The translations under genes were made by a program, and so were the position numbers. From contig NZ_CP017147.1 of the NCBI RefSeq assembly GCF_001741865.1, positions 6,129,001 through 6,193,000 on the forward strand: a stretch of 64,000 nucleotides of DNA, written 5' to 3'. Below are positions 44,993 to 52,857 of the stretch, in pieces. The notes beneath the pieces are model-generated. The model was not told where the DNA came from, searched no databases, and saw nothing but the letters and a program-made list of their open reading frames with translations. Each line of letters opens with the position of its first letter. Position 1 is the first letter of the stretch. This stretch comes from Bosea vaviloviae (lineage in GTDB: Bacteria > Pseudomonadota > Alphaproteobacteria > Rhizobiales > Beijerinckiaceae).

Positions 44993-45214
44993 CTAAATCC
45001 ACTGACTGATTGTGCCAGGGCCGATCTGGTGCAGATCAAGTTCTGAATCGCTCAGGCGCCGCTGCAACTTGAAGACCGGATTTGGCAGCAAGCCCGAATG
45101 GGCAGTCAGGGCCAGGACTGCAGCTTCTTCCGAGTCCGCTTCGACAAAGAAGACCTGCTTCAAGGTCTGAGTCGCCGAGGTCACTTCGATCTGAAATGCT
45201 TTTATCAAACTCAT
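44993..45214 (-). CDS. Hypothetical protein
   Basis: This 73-residue frame starts MSLIKAFQIEVTSATQTLKQ, with GGGGGA at suitable spacing upstream. The sequence FFVEADSEEAAVLALTAHSG suggests a small alpha/beta protein, a pattern reminiscent of small DUF proteins that handle host or phage genes, but no family is recognised. It lies on the same strand as tRNA-Glu and may be the last remnant of an inserted element. Confidence 0.5.
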   Translation of the reverse strand: MSLIKAFQIEVTSATQTLKQVFFVEADSEEAAVLALTAHSGLLPNPVFKLQRRLSDSELDLHQIGPGTISQWI

Positions 45215-45453
45215 TCACGTCCCCCATCGCTGAGGGGGCGCGGTAGCACGGCCACCAGCGCCCTACCATCCGCGATCGCGGGGCTGCGGAACGTTGGTAT
45301 AGCACCGCGACATGGCTAGGGCCGCGCGTAAGCCACAAATGGCGCACACCGCCATGGCAAAGCTTCAGAAAGCCACCAGGATTGTCCCGCCCAAATTGCC
45401 GGTGAGGCAAGATGAAGAGAAAAGCCTTTTAAAACAGGTGATTTTGGCGCCGA
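45215..45453. other. Spacer between hypothetical gene and tRNA-Glu
   Basis: No supported gene. A short plus-strand frame (45312-45494) reads into the antisense of the tRNA and is rejected. A small hairpin (CCCCCATCGCTGAGGGGG) lies at about 45222-45239. Confidence 0.4.
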
Positions 45454-45528
45454 TGGCGCTCCCATGGGGAATCGAACCCCAGTTTTCGCCGTGAGAGGGC
45501 GACGTCCTAACCGCTAGACGATGGGAGC
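45454..45528 (-). tRNA. tRNA-Glu (anticodon CTC)
   Basis: Read on the minus strand: acceptor GCTCCCA pairs with TGGGAGC, followed by discriminator G and an encoded CCA (45454-45456). The anticodon loop is CTCTCAC within stem TCGCC/GGCGA, giving CTC. The T-loop GTTCGATTC is present. The length is 75 bases with CCA. The 3' end faces the repeat-rich patch, a common integration arrangement. Confidence 0.93.
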
Positions 45529-45604
45529 AGCGCGGCAAGGGCTGCTGTGTAATCGGGCTGCGGCCGCTCTGCAACTGCTTTTTGCGCAAAGCCCGCAAGG
45601 AATT

Positions 45605-45633
45605 CGCGGCGACGGCTCATGACCGTCGCCGCG
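45605..45633 (-). terminator. Stem-loop after the Old Yellow Enzyme gene
   Basis: A perfect 11-bp inverted repeat (CGCGGCGACGG, 7-base loop, CCGTCGCCGCG) lies 28 bp past the stop of the minus-strand reductase gene. It lacks a U tract, so termination may need Rho. Confidence 0.5.
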
Positions 45634-45660
45634 GAGCCAATTGAGATCGCGCCCCGCGGC

Positions 45661-46785
45661 TCAGGCCGCCTTGTCGGCCAAGGCGGGATAGTCGGTATAG
45701 CCCTTCGCATCGCCGCCATAGAAGGTTGCGAGATCGGGTTCGTTCAGCTGGGCGTTGCGCTCCAATCGCGCGACCAGATCGGGATTGGCGATGAAGAGCC
45801 GGCCGAAGGCGATGGCGTCGGCCTCGCCCTTTTCGACCGTCTCGATGGCGAGCTCGCGGTTGAAGCCGTTATTGGCGATATAGCCGCCCTTGAAGGCACG
45901 CCGCAGCGCGCCATAGTCGAGGGGCAGATAGTCGCGCGCCTCGCGTGTCGCGCCCTCGACGACATGGATGAAAGCGATGCCCTGTTCGCTGAGCTTCGTC
46001 ACCAGATAGGTGAACAGCGCCTGCGGATCGGAATCGCGCGCGTCATTGGCCGGGCTCACCGGCGAGATGCGGATGCCGACGCGGCCCTTGCCGAACACCT
46101 TCGACACGGCGGCGACAGCCTCGAGCGCGAAGCGCACGCGGTTCTCGATCGAGCCGCCATAGGCATCGCTGCGCTTGTTGGAATCGTCGCGCAGGAACTG
46201 GTCGATCAGATAGCCATGGGCGCCGTGCAGTTCGACGCCGTCGAAGCCGGCGGCCTTGGCGTTCTCGGCGGCCGTGACGAACTCGCCGATGATCGCGGGG
46301 ATCTCCGCCGGCGCCAGTTCGCGCGGGGTCGAGACCTCGGTGAAGCCGCTTTCGATATAGGTCTTGGTCTTGGCCTGGATCGGCGACGGGCTGACCGGAG
46401 CCTGGCCGCCCGGCTGCAGCGAGACATGGCTGACCCGGCCGACATGCCAGAGCTGGGCGATGATCTTACCGCCTTCAGCGTGGACGGCGTCGGTCACGGC
46501 CTTCCAGCCGGCGATCTGCGCGTCGCTGTAGAGGCCAGGCGTCCAGACATAGCCCTGGCCCTGCTGCGAAACCTGCGTGCCCTCGGTGATGATCAGCCCG
46601 GCGCCGGCGCGCTGGCGGTAATATTCGACATTCAGATCATTGGGGGCGTCATTGCCGCGCGTCGCGCGATTGCGCGTCAACGGCGCCATGACGACGCGGT
46701 TCCTGAGTTCGATGTCGCCGAGGCGAAGCGGCGTGAATAGAGCAGGCTTCAACGAGGCAGATTCGGCAGAGCTGGATTGGCTCAT
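45661..46785 (-). CDS. nemA: Old Yellow Enzyme-family alkene/nitro reductase (NemA-like)
   Basis: This 374-residue FMN-dependent NAD(P)H oxidoreductase reduces activated alkenes, maleimides or nitrate esters. The barrel motifs are LRNRVVMAPLTRNRA near residue 28, QLWHVGR near 107, the substrate-binding VELHGAHGYLIDQFL near 185 and IAFGRLFIANPDL near 330. The start at 46785 is chosen because upstream codons fall inside repeat copy D. The gene symbol is by family resemblance only. Confidence 0.88.
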   Translation of the reverse strand: MSQSSSAESASLKPALFTPLRLGDIELRNRVVMAPLTRNRATRGNDAPNDLNVEYYRQRAGAGLIITEGTQVSQQGQGYVWTPGLYSDAQIAGWKAVTDAVHAEGGKIIAQLWHVGRVSHVSLQPGGQAPVSPSPIQAKTKTYIESGFTEVSTPRELAPAEIPAIIGEFVTAAENAKAAGFDGVELHGAHGYLIDQFLRDDSNKRSDAYGGSIENRVRFALEAVAAVSKVFGKGRVGIRISPVSPANDARDSDPQALFTYLVTKLSEQGIAFIHVVEGATREARDYLPLDYGALRRAFKGGYIANNGFNRELAIETVEKGEADAIAFGRLFIANPDLVARLERNAQLNEPDLATFYGGDAKGYTDYPALADKAA

Positions 46786-46827
46786 CGGAGTGATCCTTCG
46801 GATCGCGGCTGGCGCCGCATGATTGAC

Positions 46828-46893
46828 AAGAGCGTTTTCGAGCGAAGTGGACACCGGTTCGCGTGAAGAAAACGCGTTCAGACAAAGAGCTGT
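46828..46893 (+). repeat. Interspersed palindromic repeat, copy D
   Basis: AGAGCGTTTTC, core GAGCGAAGTGGACACCGGTT and GAAAACGCG form an inverted pair around the core, nearly identical to copy C. It lies between the divergent reductase and ComF genes and gives false N-terminal extensions to both. Confidence 0.8.
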
Positions 46894-46954
46894 CGAGCAT
46901 GCCACAGCGCGCCCGCGCCCGGCGGCATCGGCATTCGACAAGGCTCAGATAGGC

Positions 46955-47836
46955 ATGACACAGTGGAATGGCAGGGGCGTGGGAAGCGCCTCCGCCATCA
47001 CTGATAGGATTTCCTCCGCGGAGGTCTGTTTGGAGACGATCGACGCCACCCAGCCCTCGCCGGGGAGACCGGGATTGCGCGCCCGCCTTCTTGTCGGAGG
47101 CCGCCATGCGCTGCGCGCCGGGCTCAACGCCGCGCTGGGCATCGTCTACCCGCCGAGCTGCATCGCCTGCCATGCCGCGACGGGCGAGGCGCAAGCGCTC
47201 TGCCCCGCCTGCTGGGCCGGCATCGGCTTCATCGAGCGCCCCTTCTGCGAGCGCCTCGGCACGCCCTTCGCGGTCGATCTCGGCGAGGGCCTGCTCTCGC
47301 CGGCCGCGATCGCCGATCCGCCGGTCTTCCGTAGAGCGCGCGCGGTCTGCCGTTTCGACGGCGCCGCGCGCGAACTGGTGCACAGGCTGAAATATGACGA
47401 CCGGCTCGAACTGGCGCTGACCCTGGGCCGGATGATGACGCAGGCCGGGCGCGAATTGCTGGGGGAGGCCGAGATGATCGTGCCGGTGCCGCTGCATCGC
47501 ACCCGACTCTGGAGCCGCCGCTTCAACCAGGCCGCGGCGCTGGCTCGTGTCGTCGCGGGGCAGAGCCGGGTCCCGCTCGCGCCTGGCCTGCTGGCGCGGG
47601 TCAAGCGCACAAGGCAGCAGGTCGGGCTGACGCGGGCACAGCGCACTGATAATCTGCAGGGCGCATTCAAGGTCCCTCTCGCCGCGCGGCCGCGGCTCGA
47701 AGGCCGCCGCATCCTGCTGATCGACGATGTCTTGACCACGGGCTCGACTGTCAACGCCTCGGCCCGCGCCCTGCTGCGCGCCGGCGCGGCCCAGGTCGAT
47801 GTACTGACCTTCGCCCGGGTGGTGACGGACGCGTGA
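46955..47836 (+). CDS. comF: ComF-family phosphoribosyltransferase-like protein
   Basis: This 293-residue protein has an N-terminal zinc-type Cys cluster (CIACH and CPACW) and a C-terminal type I PRTase domain with the PRPP loop ILLIDDVLTTGST. The family acts with ComEC in DNA uptake or in nucleotide salvage of imported DNA. Start uncertain: a TTG at 47030 has an excellent GGAGG 5 bases upstream and would give 268 residues, a more usual length. A 20-bp perfect hairpin follows the gene. Confidence 0.85.
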   Translation: MTQWNGRGVGSASAITDRISSAEVCLETIDATQPSPGRPGLRARLLVGGRHALRAGLNAALGIVYPPSCIACHAATGEAQALCPACWAGIGFIERPFCERLGTPFAVDLGEGLLSPAAIADPPVFRRARAVCRFDGAARELVHRLKYDDRLELALTLGRMMTQAGRELLGEAEMIVPVPLHRTRLWSRRFNQAAALARVVAGQSRVPLAPGLLARVKRTRQQVGLTRAQRTDNLQGAFKVPLAARPRLEGRRILLIDDVLTTGSTVNASARALLRAGAAQVDVLTFARVVTDA

Positions 47837-47842
47837 GCGCCA

Positions 47843-47945
47843 CTACAGCATCGGACCGAATATCGTATTCGGTCCGATGCTGTAGCTCTTTGATTTTGCA
47901 TCGGCTTCTTCCCACCGGACTCCACTTTTCGGGCCGATGCACTAA
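47843..47945. repeat. Perfect 20-bp hairpin plus related palindromic element after comF
   Basis: CTACAGCATCGGACCGAATA (47843-47862) and its exact complement (47866-47885) are separated by only TCG. CTCTTTGATTTT follows, so it can act as a terminator for comF. A second inverted pair, GCATCGG and CCGATGC, encloses ACCGGACTCCACTTTTC on to 47940, which is the complement of the AGTGGA-CCGG core in copies A-D. It is thus a variant of the same element family. Confidence 0.75.
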
Positions 47946-47980
47946 ATAGGGTGCAGCGCACTATCCACGAAGGTCATTCC

Positions 47981-48238
47981 ATGCCGCCCGTCACGATCTA
48001 CACCACCTCCTGGTGCCCCTATTGCCAGGAGGCGAAAGCGCTGCTGAGCAAGAAGGGCGTCGCCTTCGAGGAAATCGATGTCGACGGCAAGCCGGAGCTG
48101 CGCCAGGCGATGACGGTCAAGGCGCGCGGGCGCACCTCGGTGCCGCAGATCTTCATCGGCGCCAGCCATGTCGGCGGCTGCGATGATCTGTATGCGCTCG
48201 ATGCGCGCGGCGAGCTCGACAAGCTGCTGGCGGCGTGA
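47981..48238 (+). CDS. grxC: Glutaredoxin 3 (GrxC)
   Basis: This 85-residue dithiol glutaredoxin has active site CPYC (residues 12-15), TSVPQIFIG with the cis-Pro, and GGCDDL for glutathione binding. It reduces disulfides and glutathione-mixed disulfides in the cytoplasm with GSH. The start at 47981 follows GAAGG. It is followed after 115 bp by the DUF1178 gene, a frequent neighbour in alphaproteobacteria. Confidence 0.95.
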   Translation: MPPVTIYTTSWCPYCQEAKALLSKKGVAFEEIDVDGKPELRQAMTVKARGRTSVPQIFIGASHVGGCDDLYALDARGELDKLLAA

Positions 48239-48353
48239 GGCACAGCAGGGCCGCTTACCAGGAGAGGCTGCTCGCCAAGAGAGGCTGCTTGCAAAGGGCT
48301 CGTAAGGGATTACCTGCTGAGGGTGCAATTCAGCACCGGTCCCTCGCACTGAC

Positions 48354-48836
48354 ATGATCCGCTACGCCCTCATCTGCGACAACGCCCACGAATTCGAGAG
48401 CTGGTTCTCGACCTCGGCGAGCTTCGAGGATCAGGCTCGGCGCGGGCTGGTGACCTGCCCCTTCTGCGGCAGCCCGAAGGTCGAGCGCGCGATCATGGCG
48501 CCCAATGTCGCGCGTACCGATCGCGAGCGGGCCGCTCCGGCCGAGACCGGACCGGATGCAGCCACGACTGAGGCCCCCGCCGCGCCGGCTCCGGTCGCCC
48601 TGATGGGCGAGAAGGAGATCGCCTTCCGGGAGATGCTTGTGGCCCTGCACAAGCATGTTGCCGAGAACGCCGAGAATGTCGGCAAGCGCTTCGCCGAGGA
48701 GGCGATCAAGATCCATCACGGCGAGAGCGACGGCCGCGCCATCTATGGCGAGGCGACACCCGACGACGCCAGGATGCTGCAGGAGGAGGGCGTCGCCTTC
48801 ATGCCCCTGCCCCGCCTGCCCCGCGCAGGGAATTGA
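48354..48836 (+). CDS. DUF1178 family protein
   Basis: This 160-residue protein begins MIRYALICDNAHEFESWF and has a CPFCGS zinc-ribbon-like pair, the DUF1178 signature. The middle (residues about 60-85) is a low-complexity Ala/Pro linker. A helical C-terminal part follows (EIAFREMLVALHKHVAENAE). The function is not established. The upstream spacer has a 17-bp imperfect tandem repeat (GAGAGGCTGCTCGC type). Confidence 0.88.
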   Translation: MIRYALICDNAHEFESWFSTSASFEDQARRGLVTCPFCGSPKVERAIMAPNVARTDRERAAPAETGPDAATTEAPAAPAPVALMGEKEIAFREMLVALHKHVAENAENVGKRFAEEAIKIHHGESDGRAIYGEATPDDARMLQEEGVAFMPLPRLPRAGN

Positions 48837-49016
48837 AGCGCTCGTCATTGCAGGGAGCGCGCGCGACCGGCCCGCAACGGCGATCGGCTCTGGTCGAAAA
48901 GCGCTCGGGGGTTGAGAAGCACTCGGGGGACCGGCCGGTTGTCAGAAGAGCCATGCCGTTATCCAGGCCTCGATCTGCGATCGATGCCGAGCTGGGTTTC
49001 GATACATCCGGGCCGT

Positions 49017-49092
49017 CCTTGCGAGCGCAGCGAAGCAATCCAGGCGACGTAGAGCTCTGCCGCCCTGGATTGCTTCGCTGCGCTCGCAATGA
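49017..49092. repeat. 24-bp perfect inverted repeat (GCGAGCGCAGCGAAGCAATC type)
   Basis: The left arm 49021-49044 begins GCGAGCGCAGCGAAGCAATC. Its exact complement occupies 49064-49087 with a 19-base loop. The flanks CCTT and AATGACGG match the CATTGCGAG palindromic elements common in rhizobial genomes. It is distinct from the CATTCCGGGGC family at 6514 and 52632. Confidence 0.85.
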
Positions 49093-49390
49093 CGGTGTGG
49101 TTCAGGCTAAAATCACCCCCCAAGAGCATTGCTCCCACGGAAAACCGGTGCCCCGTTTTTCGCGCAAGGCTCTAAGCGTTTCCGATGAAGCGCTCCATGG
49201 AAGCCGGCTCTGCGCTTGGCTCCGGCCGGAATGTCTCGCCTTTCCAGCGCGGAATTCGCGACGCCACGGACGAAATCCCGTCGCTTCGAGCGTTAAAATT
49301 TTTCGTTTGATACTAATATCTTAGCAAGATCTTCGCTGGAAGAGAGCGCGCCCGGAGCTCGCTTTACCGCCTCTGCCCTTCCTTTCCGGA

Positions 49391-49405
49391 TTAACTTTCT
49401 GTTAA
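49391..49405. promoter_or_regulatory. CtrA-type box (TTAA-N7-TTAA)
   Basis: TTAACTTTCTGTTAA has two TTAA half-sites 7 bases apart, the CtrA consensus spacing in alphaproteobacteria, and is itself symmetric. It lies 77 bp upstream of the SleB-type wall hydrolase gene, consistent with cell-cycle control of wall remodelling. Confidence 0.55.
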
Positions 49406-49482
49406 GGGTTATGGGTTTCCTTGCCCGTGATCTCGGTGCGCCGCCCACGGCAATTCAGGATCCCGAACCCAGGAGTTGCCGC

Positions 49483-50415
49483 ATGAAGCGGATCGTGATC
49501 GCTGCACATGGTCTCCGTTCCCACGGAGTTGCCCGCCGCGGCAGTAGATCGATCCCGCTTCTGATTTCGCTGCTAGCGCCGGCTCTGGGCGCCTGCAGCG
49601 TCTCGCCCGTCCAGACGGCCGCGGTCTCCGCACCGGCAACGAAGGAACCCGCCGCCGCGCGCAAGCGCGCCGTCGCCCTGGCGAAGGCCGACCCTCGGGA
49701 AAAGGACTGTCTGGTTCGTGCGATGTATTTCGAATCGAACCGGTCGAGCGAGGCGGGCCTGCTCGGCGTCGGTACGGTCGTGATGAACCGGGTCGAGGCG
49801 CCCAAATACCCTGAGACGATCTGCGGCGTGGTCGGAGCTCCGCGCCAGTTCGCCTCCGGCGTCCTGACGCGCCCGATGACGGAAAAAAACCTGCCGAAGA
49901 TCGAGGCCATCGCCGAGGACATCCTCAACGGCCGCCGCAATGAGACGATCGGACCGGCCAAGCATTTCCACACGGCCGGGCTGCGCTTCGGCTACACCAA
50001 TATGCACTACATGACGGTCGCCGGCGGCAACGCCTTCTATGTGAAGGGCGAGCGGCCCGAGCGCCGGCGCATCGAGGAGCCAGCGTTCCAGGTGGCGGAG
50101 GCCTCCGTGCCCGCGCCTGTTGCAACGGCTTCGCCCGTCACCTCCACCTCCTTCGCATCCGCACCGCTTGCCTTCGCGCCCAAAACATTGGCGCCCAAGA
50201 CGCCTGCGTTCGAGACACCAGCGCCCAAAACACTCGCGCTCGATACCCCCGCGGTGATGCTGGTCAAGAATGTGCGGCTGCCGCCGGACCGGCCGCTCGA
50301 TCTCGATCTGCCCAAGCTCAAGCGCGCCTTCGCCGCTCCTCCCAAGGTCGACCGGCGCCTGGCGGCGCTTCTGCCATCATCCTCCGAGATCAAGGGCGGT
50401 CTTTCGCCGCGATGA
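49483..50415 (+). CDS. SleB-type cell wall hydrolase, probable lipoprotein
   Basis: This 310-residue envelope protein has a long signal with lipobox LGAC, so it is probably anchored in a membrane. The Hydrolase_2/SleB domain spans about residues 85-190: CLVRAMYFESNRSSEAGLLGV with the likely catalytic Glu, VVMNRV, and HFHTAGLRFGYTNMHYMTVAGGNAFY. The C-terminal third is a disordered Ala/Pro tail with degenerate APKTLAPKTPAFETPAPKT repeats. The start at 49483 follows AGGAG. A CtrA-type box lies upstream. It likely cleaves peptidoglycan during growth or division. Confidence 0.87.
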   Translation: MKRIVIAAHGLRSHGVARRGSRSIPLLISLLAPALGACSVSPVQTAAVSAPATKEPAAARKRAVALAKADPREKDCLVRAMYFESNRSSEAGLLGVGTVVMNRVEAPKYPETICGVVGAPRQFASGVLTRPMTEKNLPKIEAIAEDILNGRRNETIGPAKHFHTAGLRFGYTNMHYMTVAGGNAFYVKGERPERRRIEEPAFQVAEASVPAPVATASPVTSTSFASAPLAFAPKTLAPKTPAFETPAPKTLALDTPAVMLVKNVRLPPDRPLDLDLPKLKRAFAAPPKVDRRLAALLPSSSEIKGGLSPR

Positions 50416-50600
50416 GCGCTCGACCTCTGGCCGGCGCGGATTTTGGGCAGGACACCGGGAGATTGCGCGTTTCCATGAAAACCGGACGCGCTCGCACCGT
50501 GTTTTCGTCAGCCTAACGTCGAGGGGGACATCGCCGCGGCTCTGGCGCTATCTTCGCCGCAGTGCAACATTCAGATTGCTCTGCAATACGGGGAAACGCC

Positions 50601-52625
50601 ATGACCGCGACGAAGCCCGACGGCCGGCAGACGGCACAGCGCGACAAGCCCACCCCGCGCGACAAGCCCACGCCGCGCGACAAGCCCTGGATCTTCCGCA
50701 CCTATGCGGGCCATTCCGACGCATCGGAATCCAACAGGCTCTATCGCAACAACCTCGCCAAGGGGCAGACCGGCCTCTCCGTCGCCTTCGACCTGCCGAC
50801 GCAGACCGGCTACGACCCCGACCATGTGCTGGCGCGCGGCGAGGTCGGCAAGGTCGGCGTGCCGATCAGCCATCTCGGCGACATGCGGGCGCTCTTCGCC
50901 GATATCCCGCTCGCCCAGATGAACACCTCGATGACGATCAATGCGACGGCGGCCTGGCTGCTCTCGCTCTATATCGCGGTGGCCGACGAGCAGGGCGCAG
51001 CCCGCAACGCGCTGCAGGGCACGACCCAGAACGACCTCGTCAAGGAATACCTCTCGCGCGGCACCTATGTCTTCCCGCCGCGCCCCTCGATGGCGCTCAC
51101 CACCGACATCGTCGTGTTCACGGCCCGCGAATTGCCGAAATGGAACCCGACCAATGTCTGCTCCTATCATTTGCAGGAGGCCGGCGCCTCGCCGGTGCAG
51201 GAGCTCTCCTTTGCGCTGGCGACCGCGATCGCGCTGCTGGATTCGATCCGGGCGCGGCCCGAGGTCTCGGCCGAGGAGTTCCCCGAGGTCGTCGGGCGCA
51301 TCTCCTTCTTCGTCAATGCCGGCATGCGCTTCGTCACCGAACTCTGCAAGATGCGGGCTTTCGTCGAACTCTGGGACGAGATCACGCTTGGCCGCTATGG
51401 CGTCGCGGATGAGGCGATGCGTCGCTTCCGCTATGGCGTGCAGGTCAACTCGCTGGGCCTGACCGAGCCCCAGCCCGAAAACAATGTCTATCGCATCCTG
51501 ATCGAGATGCTGGCTGTGACGCTCTCCAAGAAGGCGCGCGCCCGGGCCGTTCAGCTCCCGGCCTGGAACGAGGCGTTGGGATTGCCGCGCCCCTTCGACC
51601 AGCAATGGTCGTTGCGCATGCAGCAGGTGCTGGCCTATGAGACCGATCTGCTCGAATTCGGCGACATCTTCGACGGCTCCACGGTGATCGACGCCAAGGT
51701 CGCCGATCTCAAGGCTGCAGCCCTCGAGGAGCTGGCCAAGATCGCCGATATGGGCGGCGCGCTGGCGGCGATCGAGACCGGCTATATGAAGCAGGCGCTG
51801 GTCGAGAACGGCGCCCGCCGGATCGAGGCGATCGAGCGTGGCGAGCAGATCGTCATCGGCGTCAACAAATTCACCAATAGCGAGCCCTCTCCGCTCTCGG
51901 CCGGCGAAGGCAATGTCGTGACCGTGCCGGATTCGGTTGAATTGGAGGCGGTCGGCCGGCTCAAGGCCTGGCGCTCGGCCCGCGATGCGAAGGCTGCGGA
52001 AACCGCGTTGGCGGAACTGGCCTCCGCGGCGAAGGAAACGCGTAATGTCATGCCGGCCTCGATCGCCTGCGCCAAGGCCGGCGTCACCACCGGTGAATGG
52101 GCCCAGACCCTGCGCGAGATCTTTGGCGAGTACCGCGCCCCGACAGGGGTGGACACGACCAAGCTCGGCGACGATGCGGGCCTGGCCACGGTCAAGGCAG
52201 CGGTCGCCCGCGCCACTGAAAAGCTCGGCCGCCCGCCGCGCTTCCTCGTCGGCAAGCCGGGGCTCGACGGCCATTCCAACGGCGCCGAGCAGATCTCCGT
52301 GCGGGCCCGGGATGCTGGCATGGCGGTGAGCTATGGCGGCATCCGCCAGACGCCCGAGGAGATCGTGGCGCAGGCCCAGGAAACCGACGCCGACATCATC
52401 GGCCTGTCGATCCTCTCGGGCTCGCATCTGCCGTTGGTGCGTGACGTCACGGCGCGCCTGCGCGTCGCGGGCATGACCACTCCCGTCGTGGTCGGCGGCA
52501 TCATCCCGCCCGATGACGAGAACGCCCTGCGCAATATGGGGGTGGCTGCGGTCTACACGCCGAAGGATTTCGCCCTGGACGGCATCATCGCGGATGTGGC
52601 GGGGCTGGCGGCGAAGGGGCGGTAG
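50601..52625 (+). CDS. ecm: Ethylmalonyl-CoA mutase (MeaA/Ecm), B12-dependent
   Basis: This 674-residue coenzyme-B12 mutase rearranges ethylmalonyl-CoA to methylsuccinyl-CoA in the ethylmalonyl-CoA pathway for acetyl-CoA assimilation. The catalytic barrel starts WIFRTYAGHSDASESN. The C-terminal B12 domain has DGHSNG (DxHxxG) near residue 560 and LSGSH further on. The chain order (barrel, then B12 domain in one polypeptide) and length fit Ecm rather than heterodimeric methylmalonyl-CoA mutase. The N-terminus has a duplicated RDKPTP segment. It starts at 50601. Confidence 0.92.
   Translation: MTATKPDGRQTAQRDKPTPRDKPTPRDKPWIFRTYAGHSDASESNRLYRNNLAKGQTGLSVAFDLPTQTGYDPDHVLARGEVGKVGVPISHLGDMRALFADIPLAQMNTSMTINATAAWLLSLYIAVADEQGAARNALQGTTQNDLVKEYLSRGTYVFPPRPSMALTTDIVVFTARELPKWNPTNVCSYHLQEAGASPVQELSFALATAIALLDSIRARPEVSAEEFPEVVGRISFFVNAGMRFVTELCKMRAFVELWDEITLGRYGVADEAMRRFRYGVQVNSLGLTEPQPENNVYRILIEMLAVTLSKKARARAVQLPAWNEALGLPRPFDQQWSLRMQQVLAYETDLLEFGDIFDGSTVIDAKVADLKAAALEELAKIADMGGALAAIETGYMKQALVENGARRIEAIERGEQIVIGVNKFTNSEPSPLSAGEGNVVTVPDSVELEAVGRLKAWRSARDAKAAETALAELASAAKETRNVMPASIACAKAGVTTGEWAQTLREIFGEYRAPTGVDTTKLGDDAGLATVKAAVARATEKLGRPPRFLVGKPGLDGHSNGAEQISVRARDAGMAVSYGGIRQTPEEIVAQAQETDADIIGLSILSGSHLPLVRDVTARLRVAGMTTPVVVGGIIPPDDENALRNMGVAAVYTPKDFALDGIIADVAGLAAKGR
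50642..50688 (+). repeat. 18-bp tandem repeat at the start of the ecm gene
   Basis: CGACAAGCCCACCCCGCG and CGACAAGCCCACGCCGCG are followed by a partial third unit, encoding RDKPTP repeated before RDKPW. It lies before the conserved barrel, so it lengthens only the N-terminal tail. Confidence 0.8.
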
Positions 52626-52631
52626 CCCGCT

Positions 52632-52855
52632 TGTCATTCCGGGGCGTGCCAAAGGCACGAACCCGGAACCCACGACCGGGCGAGACGGAAAACCCGTCAT
52701 GGTCGGCCTTGTGCCGACCATCCACGCCTTCCCTCGGCGAATTCTGTGTTCAAAAGACGTGGATTCTCGCCACAAGGGCGAGAATGACGCTGGAGCAAAG
52801 GGCGCGCCCGGTCGTGGGTTCCGGGTTCGGCCCTTCGGGCCGCCCCGGAATGACA
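52632..52855. repeat. Composite palindromic repeat between ecm and the J-domain gene
   Basis: The outer arms are TGTCATTCCGGGGC and GCCCCGGAATGACA, with inner arms AACCCGGAACCCACGACCGG and its near complement. Nested inside are two more palindromes, ATGGTCGGC/GCCGACCAT and ATTCTCGCC/GGCGAGAAT. Three repeat types appear to be stacked. The element ends 3 bp before the stop of the convergent J-domain gene and may act as a bidirectional terminator. Confidence 0.85.
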
Positions 52856-52857
52856 GG

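Larger units (their letters stand above)
48837..49482. other. 646-bp intergenic region with repeats and regulatory site
   Basis: No supported gene. Contents: an imperfect tandem repeat of GAAAAGCGCTCGGGGG (about 48895-48930), a 24-bp perfect inverted repeat (49021-49087), a degenerate CCGGTGCCC-containing relative of the interspersed family (about 49122-49180), an AT-rich stretch at 49295-49330 and a CtrA-type box at 49391-49405. Confidence 0.6.

Noticed and set aside
44774..45046. 90-residue plus-strand frame
   Set aside because: A large part is translation of repeat copy C. The rest has no protein-like character.
45312..45494. 60-residue plus-strand frame
   Set aside because: It reads through the antisense strand of tRNA-Glu and has no family features.
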